A DNA stretch of 64,000 nt from Terana coerulea. Taxonomy: Eukaryota > Basidiomycota > Agaricomycetes > Polyporales > Phanerochaetaceae. Below are positions 1 to 11,795 of this stretch, in pieces. The notes under the pieces were generated by a model. It was not told where the DNA came from. It saw only the letters and a list, made by a program, of their open reading frames with translations, and did not search any database. Numbering within the stretch: the stretch's first letter is position 1; every line of letters begins with the position of its first letter. The position numbers were made by a program, and so were the translations under genes. Location of the stretch: the NCBI GenBank assembly GCA_024811115.1, contig JAKOGH010000721.1, forward strand, positions 762,956-826,955, read 5' to 3'.

Positions 1-769
1 GCATGTCGTCGTCGGCTGCGTCAACTACGCGAGGGTACTGTTTTGTCAGATTGTGGGCGTCATCCTTCCAGTCAATCTTGAAAGCCTGCGACGAACAGTC
101 AGAGGAAAGATTTCCGGGCGTCCGGCGCTGCAAGCGCACCTGGGGCTCAACGTCCCGCTCCCATGAGAACTCAAACATTGTGTCGGTGATACCATTCTCA
201 TCCGGCTTGTCGTCGGTTGCGGCCGCAGGCTGCACGTACTTGTATTCCTTCTTGAGAACAGGGCTAGCGAAGAAGGGGTTCTCCTTGAAGTGCTGCATTC
301 ATGGAGCCCTTGAGCAAGGCTGATATCCGCCGCGAGCGAGCAACACTTACGAATTCAATGGTGAACGCCCGGAACTCCTTGGGGTCCCGGACGAGCCAGA
401 CGTCCTCCAAGTACGAGAGCGCGAGCTGGTCCGCGTTGTGCTGGCACGTAATCGCGAACATCTCGTGGTTCATGAGCGCGACCGGGCCAGAACTTGTTGA
501 TCGCCTTCACCGCGGGCCGCCGCTTCTCATACACGGGCTGCATCTTCTCCGCCGCGCTGCGCCTCTAGAGGCACGCCCGCATGTTAGCATGCCGCGCCCG
601 GGCAGCCAGAACGTGCACAACACGCACCTACGGCCAGCTCGACGCGGTGGTACAGCCGCTGCAGGCCTTGGAGCCGGACGGCGTCCTCGTCGGTGATGTC
701 GACGTCACCCAGCGGGTTCTTCTCCTCCTCAGCACCGGGGGACGCACGCTTGACGGCCTTGCCACTCAT
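1..769 (-). CDS. NAP/SET-family histone chaperone (3' end cut by window edge)
   Basis: Nucleosome assembly protein of the SET/Vps75/NAP1 type, expected to bind H3-H4 or H2A-H2B in nucleus and cytoplasm. The start at 769 gives an acidic N terminus (MSGKAVKRAS, then EEE and DVDITDED). It is followed by the dimerisation helix (QRLYHRVEL, EKRRPAVKAINKFW) and the earmuff-fold core (ALSYLEDVWL, FTIEFHFKENPFF, VLKKEYKYV, FEFSWERD). At least two introns are needed. The C-terminal acidic tail, if present, lies outside the window. Between FWP and VALMNHEMF, around 482-486, the frame changes by one base with no room for an intron. In NAP/SET proteins these two segments are adjacent, so I suspect a one-base sequence error. 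The family call is firm. Which subfamily (SET, Vps75 or NAP1) is not settled. Confidence 0.8.
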
Positions 770-1042
770 GTTTGTCGGGCTCTGGGCGTGCAGAGGAAAG
801 AATTTTTGGCGTGAGGGGCGCGAGAAACAGGAAAGTTGGCGTCGTGATTTGATGGAACTCCGCCTGTTTGCAGCCACGTGCGGCTCTTCACGTGCGGACG
901 CGTCTAATCGACGCGTCTCGCGCACAAGCTTAGCCAGTTAGCCTGCAAACTTAAAGAGTAATCCAATAACAATATGTAAGGTAGAGCACAACGTCCCTCA
1001 GCTAAGTACAACACAAAATCAGAGCATACATAAAGTCAGTCA

Positions 1043-3720
1043 TCAGTCCTTCCGCTTGTCACCCATCTCAATCGCATTCAACTGACTGCCTGCACGCCGA
1101 CGGGTGGAAGAGGCCTTCTCGCTGAGCACAGGGTCCAGGGCTGTGATGCCGAATCCCTTGCCGTGGTGTCCGGAGCGGTACCCAGGACCATCGTAGTAGA
1201 TAATGTCGGAGAGGGGAAGAAGGCGTGGCCAGTTCACGTACTCAATGCCGTGAACAAAGACGAACGTCAGCGAGATGGCCACGAGCGTGAACCACAACAC
1301 GAAGTAGTAGAACAAGGAGTAGTCTTCGGGCATGAAGTCAGTGTCGTCGACGCAGCTGAGCGTGCAAGCAGACGTACCGGACGTGCGTGGTAGGGTCAGG
1401 CCCGCAAAGATCATGAACACGGAGTACCACAAAATGTACGGCATCTGCAGATAAAAATAAGCGTTAGCTGTGATGTGGCGCGTCTTAGAAGCTACCCATG
1501 CTTACCGCGCGTGTAACGAGGGGGCGACGATCCGAGACAAGGGAGGCAGCCAACCAACCCCGTCGTGGCGTCCAAGTACCCGTCATGAGATCGAAAGCAT
1601 CCTATAACAACGAGGCGTTCATGAAGCGGCAAGCATTGCAGTGCAGCGAGGTACACACCTGTCGCGCGCCATCGAAGAAGTTGTTCTTCAGATACCGCAT
1701 GATGCTCTTGTAGCCGTCCTCCAGAGCTCCCATCTTTGTACGCTTGCCGGTACGGGTAAAGTCCACTTTCAACGCCCCCGTTCCGCTGTACGCGATGGAG
1801 ATCTCATTCGCGTGGTCCGACCACACTGTATCGCATCGTCAGAAACAAGAATTAGGAGGCAAACGCGACCGAATCCTTACTCTCGCGGAAGTCTTTGATG
1901 AGCGCCTCGTAGCTGTCAACAAACTCGCTTTCGTTGATGATGTTCAGCTCCTTGAGCTGCCTGGTGAGTGTCCACTTAGCAAACGCCGCTTGGGTCACGT
2001 TCGTGCGATCGAGGTTGTCCATGCAGTTTGTTCGGACGGTTCCTTTCTGAATCAGCACAGGTTCAGCTTTCCGAGAGTCAAGGTGGAAGTAACTGCGAGC
2101 CACTGTCAGCACAGATCTCAGACAACCACCAATTGACTAACCCTTGTCTCTTTAGGTCTTCTTCCACTTGCTCGATGAGGATATCGATGCGGTCCCAGCG
2201 CATGTTCTTGCATTCAGTGTGGAAATCGAAGTACTGGTAACGTACTGTGGGCATATTGAGCTGTTCGAACGTATGCTCGTTAGTAAGGCCGCATGAGAAT
2301 ATTGCCAAATAAATGGTGTCACCTCTTTCATGCCGTGCTCGTACGCCTCCTTGACCGGTTTTTCATGACCTTTGTGGTTCACAAGGCTGACCAAGGTTGT
2401 CTCGCCATATATTGAGGTCTGCTCTTCAAAGTGTTTCCGGGCAGCGTCCAACTGTTGTTCAAATGGTCAAACCAAGAATATGAGAAGTGTGAATGCTACG
2501 CACTGTGTCCTGAAGACCCATTATTTGCAGATCCGGCTTATACCTAAGGGTGTTGATTTCCGCCCAAAATAGGGGCATGCTGCCGCGGATCTGCACAAAG
2601 CTGAGCTGGATGCTGGCTTCGTCTGTGCCGTCGTGGCTTGCATGGTCCACTAAAAGCACTTGTTCCGTCTCGACAAAGTTGGCGACGTGTCCTTGGTGGT
2701 CGATACCCCGCCTGAAGTACCGTGTGCCGGCGCGGTACCGCGAACGACGGCTCATGAGACAAAGGCGTAGATGGTGTCCATTCACGCGCGCAGGGCGAAT
2801 GTCGAAGGTGCCGTAGATGACTGGGAGGATGTAAGGACTAAGCTGCAGAATATGACTGTCAGCCTGAGAGTGTTTCAACTCAGTAGGATATGCGTACATT
2901 TTGGTCGCTACTTGACAGCGTCACGTCAATCAGACGCGACTGGAGGAATCTGTCATTTGAGCTGTGAGTTCATCCTTGATTTTCTGCCGTTGTGAGCAAA
3001 CATACTTGTTCCAGAAGAACCTGTCATCTGCCTGTAAGAATCCCAAGGTGAGCATGCGCACAACGTACAGAATTGAATCAACTCACGACTTCCCACAACG
3101 CCTTGGTGCTGTCCTCCTTGAGTGACTCATATTGCGTCTGCAGCCTCCTGGTCAAGTCCCAGCCATAGCTGTAGAGGAAGTATCCGCCGTATAGATGCGA
3201 GCGAACAAGGGCGAGCAGGTGGGCTTCAACCGTGTTGGGGGGATTCTGTACAGAGACGTCGGGATTGAGGGGAAGGATTTCGTAGTCTGTGGCGCGGTAA
3301 ACGTTGTTGTCCATGAAACGCCCTCGGAGTTCCCGTCCTGTTATGATAACGATGTATTCAGCTGCTTTTTATCAGTAAAGGTGTTTTAAGAGAAGAGGGC
3401 AGTGGCGTACACATCACCAGTGTCACCATCCCGAGAATCCCGTATATTGTCTTCCCCGAACGCTCGGACGTCGCAGGCAGAGGGAATTTGGAGCTAAAAG
3501 ACATGGATGAGACACTCCTAATGACGAGCGAGAACACTCACCATTGAGGACTATGTCACCGGAGTTCCTGTAGATAGTCAAGGAGCGGGCACCAACTGGC
3601 TCGGCGGGAACGAATGTGTAGGTTTCGTTGCCATTGGTATATCTACAGAAAGTCAGCACAGACGCTGTCAGATACGAGATAGATGCTTTACAGATTGAGT
3701 CTCTGGTGTAGGGTTTTCAT
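1043..3720 (-). CDS. SAC1: SAC1 phosphoinositide (PI4P) phosphatase
   Basis: ER/Golgi integral-membrane phosphatase that removes the 4-phosphate from PI4P. The start at 3720 gives [10 protein letters not shown], spliced to [10 protein letters not shown]. Recognisable blocks follow in order: the SacN region ([18 protein letters not shown]), [18 protein letters not shown], the catalytic Cx5R(T/S) loop CMDNLDRTN at about 1996-2028, [19 protein letters not shown], then TRTGKRTK. Two C-terminal transmembrane segments ([16 protein letters not shown], and [18 protein letters not shown]) flank a luminal loop, as in yeast Sac1. At least eight short introns interrupt it, and all joins I checked keep frame. 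It is head to head with LEA1, with 149 bases between the two start codons. The predicted length is normal for the family. Confidence 0.93.
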
Positions 3721-3869
3721 GGCGTGGGCCAGAGGATGGAGGTGGTGTGCTTGAGAGGAGGGGTGCAGCGCTTAGGAGTAGGCACGCTTGTTTCGTCCCT
3801 CATACCACCACCCGACCTGGAGGCACGTCTCCCTCGGCCTCGCCGCAAACGGTCACCGCGTAGTCCAAC
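3721..3869. promoter_or_regulatory. Short divergent promoter between SAC1 and LEA1
   Basis: Only 149 bases separate the two start codons, so both promoters and 5' leaders must share this stretch. I see no TATA box or other named element. A shared nucleosome-free region is inferred from the geometry alone. Confidence 0.5.
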
Positions 3870-4773
3870 ATGAAGCTCACGCCAGAGCTCCTGGTCTCCG
3901 TTCCTTCGACGCTCAACGCCGTGAAGGAACGTCAGCTCGACCTACGAGGTATGATTGCACCGAATCTATGCTCATACCCATAATAAACTTGCTCATAGGA
4001 TATACCATCCCGGCCATCGAAAACTTGGGTGTGACCAAGGTATGTTGATATTAACTGCAATGCATATTCGCCACAATATCAAGGATGATTTCTTCTGCAG
4101 GACAGCCATGATTGCATTGACTTGACCGACAACTCCATCCTAGTGCTCGGCAACATCCCTCTGCTCCGCCGGCTACGCACCCTCCTACTCGCCAACAACC
4201 GAATATCCTCCATCTCATCCTCCCTCCATCTCTCCGTACCGAACCTCACGACCCTTGTCCTAACCAATAACAACCTTGTCGAGTTTGGCGACCTCGAACC
4301 TTTGAAGGATGTCAAGGGCCTCCAATACCTCTCCTTGTTGGGAAACCCAGTACGGGAAAAGAAATGGTACCGCGAGTGGCTTGCTTGGCGGATACCCGGT
4401 CTGAGAGTTTTGGATTTCCAGAGAATTCGCGACAATGTGGGACGCGTCCCTCAATCTGCACATCGCGCGCACGCTAACGTTGGCTTAGGAGAGACAAACA
4501 GCGAAGGCGTTGTTCCTCACAGCGGACAATCTGCCCACACAACTCGCTACGACATTGTCCACAACCGTCTCAACGCACACGAAAGCAGCTGTCAATACCG
4601 ACGAACCGCGGCCGGTGGTAGCGCCAGGCAAGGCCGGCCGCTTGATGTCAAAAGAGGAGGCGCAACGGGTCAAGGAGGCGATTGCGAAGGCGACGTCGAT
4701 AGAGGAGATCAGGAGGCTGGAGAGGAGCTTGAAGGAGGGCTTCATGCCGACGATGGACGCTGTAGGTGCATGA
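3870..4773 (+). CDS. LEA1: U2 snRNP protein A' (leucine-rich repeat)
   Basis: Core component of the U2 snRNP, which pairs with U2B'' on stem-loop IV of U2 snRNA. The start at 3870 gives MKLTPELLVSVPSTLNAVKE, close to the conserved U2A' N terminus (MRLTPELI). Leucine-rich repeats run through YTIPAIENLG, CIDLTDNSI, LLLANNRISSI, TLVLTNNNLVE and LGNPV, and end in the LRR cap REWLAWRIPGLRVLDF. The C-terminal part (KALFLTADN, then SKEEAQRVKEAIAKATSIEEI) matches fungal orthologues. Three introns are visible: near 3950, near 4040 and near 4435-4490. The last has a less usual GTGGGA donor. It is convergent with the TMEM205-like gene, with 157 bases between stop codons. Confidence 0.9.
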
Positions 4774-4930
4774 CCGTCTCTCACGCTTTGGGCGAGGGTG
4801 TACAACAAAAGCTGTATTTCTCAGCTGTATTCTTGGTGCGATCAGCAGTCTGCTATATGTGTTACATTGATATCTGTTCTTGCACTGGAGATCGAGCATT
4901 GCACATGTCATACGTATTCTAGCTGTTGTC

Positions 4931-5715
4931 TCAAAGGCCTCCCAGGCCCTTGCTGCCTACCCAGAGGCCATGGAAAACAAGAGCAATGTTGGCGAAGAGG
5001 TTAAGCAGCGAGCTGATTCCGTGCAGCTGCGAGAACTTCGAGTTCAAAGCCTTCATCTCGGCAGACACCTGTCCCCATATCCCATTAGCCGACAGAACCA
5101 AGGAAATCAGCAAACGGTGCACGTACTCCCGGCTCGTTATAGGCCTTCTTCTCTTCCTTTTCAAGCCTGTGGCGCTGGAACATGGTCCTAGAAGTATGCG
5201 TCAGTTGCAAGACAATGTGTGAGATGCGCGCAACAACATACTTGCTGGTCAGAGGACCAACAACGGCTTGGTTCATGAGCTGTGAGACCAGAACCGTCCC
5301 AAGCGTGTACGCTTGTGCGACGTCGGCAATCTTGGGGTTCGCGAGATTGCCTACGACATGGGGGTGTCCCAAGGTCCAGAGCAACAAGAGTCCCCCGGAC
5401 AGGACGATGGACAGGTTAAAGTACCATGGGAAGGTACGGTGCTGGAGGGCCCCGAATTGCTGGCGGGCTGGATGTGCTTGAGCAGTGTCACCGTCAGCTC
5501 CAGAGGGACGATCACGTACGGAGGGTCTTGAAGGCTATGACGCCTCCTATGAACGTCACCCAAATTGCTGTAGACACCAGTTAGCAAACCACCAAATCAC
5601 CTTAGTGCTGCAACTTACACATCCCGAACAGCCAGCCATATCCAAGAACGTACAGTCCGCGTAGGCTCAACACATCCAGGACAGAGTCCAGGCTCAATAT
5701 CTCCAGCTTCGCCAT
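4931..5715 (-). CDS. TMEM205-like (DUF4149) membrane protein
   Basis: Small multi-pass membrane protein of the TMEM205/DUF4149 family, whose function in fungi is not established. The start at 5715 gives MAKLEILSLDSV, then LRGLYVLGYGWLFGM, spliced to IWVTFIGGVIAFKTLP, QFGALQHRTFPWYFNL, LLLLWTLGHPHV and TLGTVLVSQLMNQAVVGPLTS. It ends with MFQRHRLEKEEKKAYNEPG and the conserved KFSQLHGISSLLNLFANIALVFHG. Four hydrophobic segments and the F.TLP..QFG / LHG.SSLLNL signatures fit the family, as does the length of about 190 residues. Introns are short, and one near 5505-5547 is about 43 bases. Confidence 0.8.
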
Positions 5716-6099
5716 GGTCGGTATAAGCAGCGGCAGCGTGATTAACGAGGAGAGGAAGATGAGGTTTAGTGGAACCCCTATGACATGAGGGGTTACGCAG
5801 CTACGCTGGTTATATACGCTCGCTTACACGGACAAGCCGAGGTCCGTAATAGAAGAGTGCACTAACCCGGAGACTCCGGGACCAGAGTCAGGGAGTAGCA
5901 CTGCGTGTCGTGTGAAAGTCAAGCACGGTGACGTCCAGACGCGGGTCGAGAAGCCGCCGAGCCACCTAAGAAATCCAGCACACAGGATGACGAGAGCAGG
6001 CAGAGTCAATGATACATTTGGATAGTGATACACGATTGCACAGTACAGGGACGAGAAAAAGGGAGTTCCACAGCAGTCGCATTTTTGAGCATCTGTAGC
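5716..6099. other. Intergenic: promoter side of the TMEM205-like gene, 3' side of CSN6
   Basis: No gene recognised. An open frame continues upstream of the TMEM205-like start but lacks homology (see rejected items). The stretch probably holds that gene's promoter and leader and the CSN6 terminator. A TATATA element lies on the minus strand near 5810-5816. Confidence 0.4.
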
Positions 6100-7523
6100 T
6101 CATCGCCATGGGTCACCGATACCGCCCAGCATGCCCATGCCGAAGGCACCCATGCCACCGTGACCTGGTCGTCCGAGGCCAGTGCGCCGTCGGCCTCCAC
6201 CGCCCAGGGGCCCACGTTCTTCTCGGTTCGCAGTCAAAACAAGGTGCCTGTCCACGAGCTATATTGGTCAAGGTGTGAGTAATTATCTGTGAAGGGTAGG
6301 CTGTAAACTCTTACGTCGTTGAGTATGCTGGTAGACTTGGTCAACGAAGACAGATAAGCGGTCAGTTGCACATCTTCGTATTCCTGTCGAGCATCCGTCA
6401 ACAGCTGAAGTGGAACGCTAGCTCGAGACTCCAGAACATACTGTGTCAAACTCCTTCCGGAAGTTCTTGTTCTCAGTGGCGGGGAGCGACGCGATGAGAG
6501 CCGAAAGCGAGCGCAGCGTGGCGTGGTCTTTGGCTGCTGTCCCCGCAACAACGTCCGCGACATACTTGACGAGAAGCAGAATACGATCGTGCAGCATCTT
6601 GACAGCTGCTCTTTGCGACTGCAGATGCGACTCTACTATACAACACTCAATATATATGCTTGGGATGCACAGTATGCATGATCGCCACTTACAACTTGTT
6701 CCACCCGAGCCGCCTCGCGCCGTCCAATCTACAGCAATACGTTCGGCCTCGCCTGTCTCCACTGTGTACGAGGCCTCAATAAACACCGAACGAGACTTGC
6801 GATCTCGAATTTCAATAGTCGGTTCGTATGCTTTGAATGGTATGGACGAAGCACTGTCGCCTGATCCCGAGACGTGGACAACTGAAGGCTGGAGCATGAG
6901 AAGAAGTGGCGTTGAGCTGAATGCCGTAAACTGTTAGACGAACGTGAGCGAATATAGGAGCAATAAAATTGCGGCTTCAACGCGTACTTGTTCGTGGAGA
7001 GCTATATGCGAGGCTGTAGGATGCGGCGCTACGGTGTACCATCCAATGAACTCTAGAGATGGGAAGACCTGCTTGTCTTTGGACACGCAGTATAAGTACA
7101 GGCAAATAATAGAGATCTAACAAAACGTACACTGGTCTCTGCGAGCCACCAAAAAGCCCTGGTCCACCGTCACTCCATCGTTCTCCATCGCCAGTTCAAA
7201 GGTGTTCACGATCTCGACATCACGACCATTCTGCTGTCCAAGAAGCGCACCGATAACTGAAAGCCATAAGAGTCACTATGCCTAGCAAGCTGAGACACGA
7301 ATGCTTATATGTAGAGCTCACCAAACGGCTTATTGGACTTCTTCTGTAGCTTCAGGCGGGTGAGGTGCTCAGATATGTTCAAGATGGGTAGGGGGTGTCT
7401 GGAAAGGCGGTATCAAAACTGTATCGGCCTGTAATGATATTAAACATACAGAGAAAGTGAGAGACCACTCGCTGTAGTTGATGGCAGCACCACAGGGAGG
7501 TCGTCAGTGTCCATCGAGGCCAT
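6100..7523 (-). CDS. CSN6: COP9 signalosome subunit 6 (MPN domain, non-catalytic)
   Basis: Subunit of the COP9 signalosome, which removes NEDD8 from cullins. The start at 7523 gives MASMDTDDLPVVLPSTT. An MPN domain follows (PLPILNISEHLTRLKL, PFGVIGALLGQQNGRDVEI, VDQGFLVARRD, FPSLEFIGWYT), then FKAYEPTIEI and the C-terminal helical region (NKNFRKEFDTQYEDVQLTAYLSSLTKS). The JAMM metal ligands (the HSHP-type motif) are missing after GWYT, as expected for CSN6 and unlike CSN5 or Rpn11. The protein ends in a Gly/Met-rich tail (MGMLGGIGDPWR). Five or more short introns. The tail and the inactive MPN favour CSN6 over proteasome Rpn8. Confidence 0.85.
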
Positions 7524-7955
7524 GGCTAGCCCGGGCAAGACTGGCAGTGGTATAATAGTATGTGTGGGCCTACAGACAATCTAATAACCTGCGCGTCCCA
7601 TTTCCATGAGCATGCAATGCACAGAGTACGTGCAACAGATATATGGCATGGTGTACTGACCTGTAGGATACTTAGCGGAGAAAGCGTGGAGCTTGGACGG
7701 CACGGGTACTGCACAAGCTGAGGCGTGGTGAAAGGATGGATTGCAAGGACGCGGGCGGCTCTTCCTGACGCGTTCTGATGGGCGCCAATGCTGTGATTCG
7801 TGAGTCGTGACAGCACTACTAATATAGTATGCACTACTTACCTAAGTTACAGGGCCCGGTCCCTCCGACTCCCCATGCATAGTGCATGACTACGACTCCC
7901 AAGTGCAAGCGAGAGAAGAGGAATAAAAAGAAAGTAGATGCAAACATATTTTATG
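7524..7955. other. Intergenic between CSN6 and tRNA-Thr
   Basis: No protein-coding signal recognised. The CSN6-proximal part is its promoter. A run of five T on the minus strand, about 26-30 bases downstream of the tRNA-Thr gene (7926-7930), is a likely Pol III terminator. Confidence 0.4.
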
Positions 7956-8028
7956 TTCCCATTAGCCGACTTGAACGACTGACCTCGTCATTACTAGTGA
8001 CGCGCTCTACCAGCTGAGCTAAACGGGA
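7956..8028 (-). tRNA. tRNA-Thr (anticodon AGT), copy 1
   Basis: The full cloverleaf can be drawn: a 7-bp acceptor TCCCGTT/AATGGGA, a D arm with the A box TAGCTCAGCTGG, an anticodon stem CGTCA/TGACG around the loop CTAGTAA (anticodon AGT), a T arm AGTCG/CGGCT with the B-box core GTTCAAGTC, and discriminator A. No intron. It is identical to the gene at 11401-11473 on the other strand. Confidence 0.92.
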
Positions 8029-8092
8029 TATACTGTGCGCTTAGCTACACCAAATATAACCTTTTGATCTTCACAGTGTGCTCAAAACAACT

Positions 8093-8196
8093 AGCCCACC
8101 GCGAGGGTCGAACTCGCAGCCTTCAGATCGCTGTATCTGTGATGATCACCCGCACTCGTAAGAGTCTGACGCTCTATCCGATTGAGCTAGGCGGGC
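8093..8196 (-). tRNA. tRNA-Lys (anticodon CTT) with a 30-base intron
   Basis: Acceptor GCCCGCC/GGTGGGC, D arm with TAGCTCAATCGG, anticodon stem TCAGA/TCTGA around CTCTTAA, and T arm GCGAG-TTCGACC-CTCGC. A 30-base intron (starting CGAGTG, ending ACAGCG) interrupts the anticodon loop at the canonical site after position 37. The discriminator reads T, which is unusual for lysine. A T4 run lies about 5 bases downstream. Confidence 0.9.
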
Positions 8197-8426
8197 GGTA
8201 TTGGCGCCAGCCCAGAAACGCATAACATCCTAACTGTGGCGCGGGAATCACTGAAAGACAAGACTTGTAATGAGCCGGTAAACAGATCCAAATCTATCTG
8301 AAGTCTTGAGGAGAACAGAATAGGATTAACGGGACTAACAATACAACACATAAAATATGCAATCATCAAAGCAAACATACATCCAGAGAAAGCAACAAGA
8401 CAATCACAAGTGAACGGATTGAGAGT

Positions 8427-11244
<2,818 letters not shown>

Positions 11245-11400
11245 TTTAGAGGAGGGGAAGCAAAGGGAGGATGAAGGACTCGAGAGACTCAGACAACGAC
11301 GCAGAACAACGCGTCCGGGCGTGTAAAGTACGTTTAGGGCAGCCCATTCCGCGTTAGCGCGGACTTTATGTCAAACTGCTGTGTTTGGCAGCCAGCCAGA
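11245..11400 (-). promoter_or_regulatory. MCM5 promoter with MluI cell-cycle box
   Basis: A perfect ACGCGT (MCB, target of MBF-type factors) lies at 11309-11314, about 65 bases upstream of the MCM5 start. A second CGCG cluster, CCGCGTTAGCGCGG, lies at 11349-11362. MBF/E2F control of MCM genes is established in yeasts and animals. Here it is inferred from the motif. The tRNA-Thr gene begins at the far end of this promoter. Confidence 0.55.
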
Positions 11401-11473
11401 TCCCGTTTAGCTCAGCTGGTAGAGCGCGTCACTAGTAATGACGAGGTCAGTCGTTCAAGTCGGCTAATGGGAA
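11401..11473 (+). tRNA. tRNA-Thr (anticodon AGT), copy 2
   Basis: Same 73-base gene as 7956-8028, base for base, in opposite orientation. It has an A box and a B box, no intron, and a T6 terminator at about 11497-11502. Flanking sequence differs from copy 1, so the identity is confined to the tRNA itself. Confidence 0.92.
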
Positions 11474-11795
11474 CGACACAAATAGTTCGTTGAATTTTTT
11501 GCTGCAGACTATCCTATCAACTTCCGAATTCCATTACTCGTTGCCGCGACTGAGAGTAAGCTCGAACCAGCCGCCCTGGCACGAAATACGTGGTAAGTAA
11601 TTCGCGTACCATCGGTGACTCTCCCGTTGGTACATCCCTCCTTCTCTTACCACGTAGGCTAGTCACGAGTCTAGATTGAGAGCTTGAGTCTCGAGATGCC
11701 TTTGGCCAAGTTACATAAAGAGTCAGGACTCAGAATTTAAATTCCAAATAATAACGCATGCGTGTTGCAATATTATAAATAAAGCTAGTAACTGG
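11474..11795. other. Intergenic between tRNA-Thr and GH76 copy A
   Basis: AT-richer sequence with no recognisable gene. It contains the Pol III terminator of the tRNA and the 3' side of the minus-strand GH76 gene. Confidence 0.4.

Noticed and set aside
5716..5785. Hydrophobic in-frame extension upstream of the TMEM205-like start
   Set aside because: The extension (VPLNLIFLSSLITLPLL) would add a segment not found in the family, whose conserved part begins about 15-20 residues after the chosen Met. It is probably a pyrimidine-rich leader.
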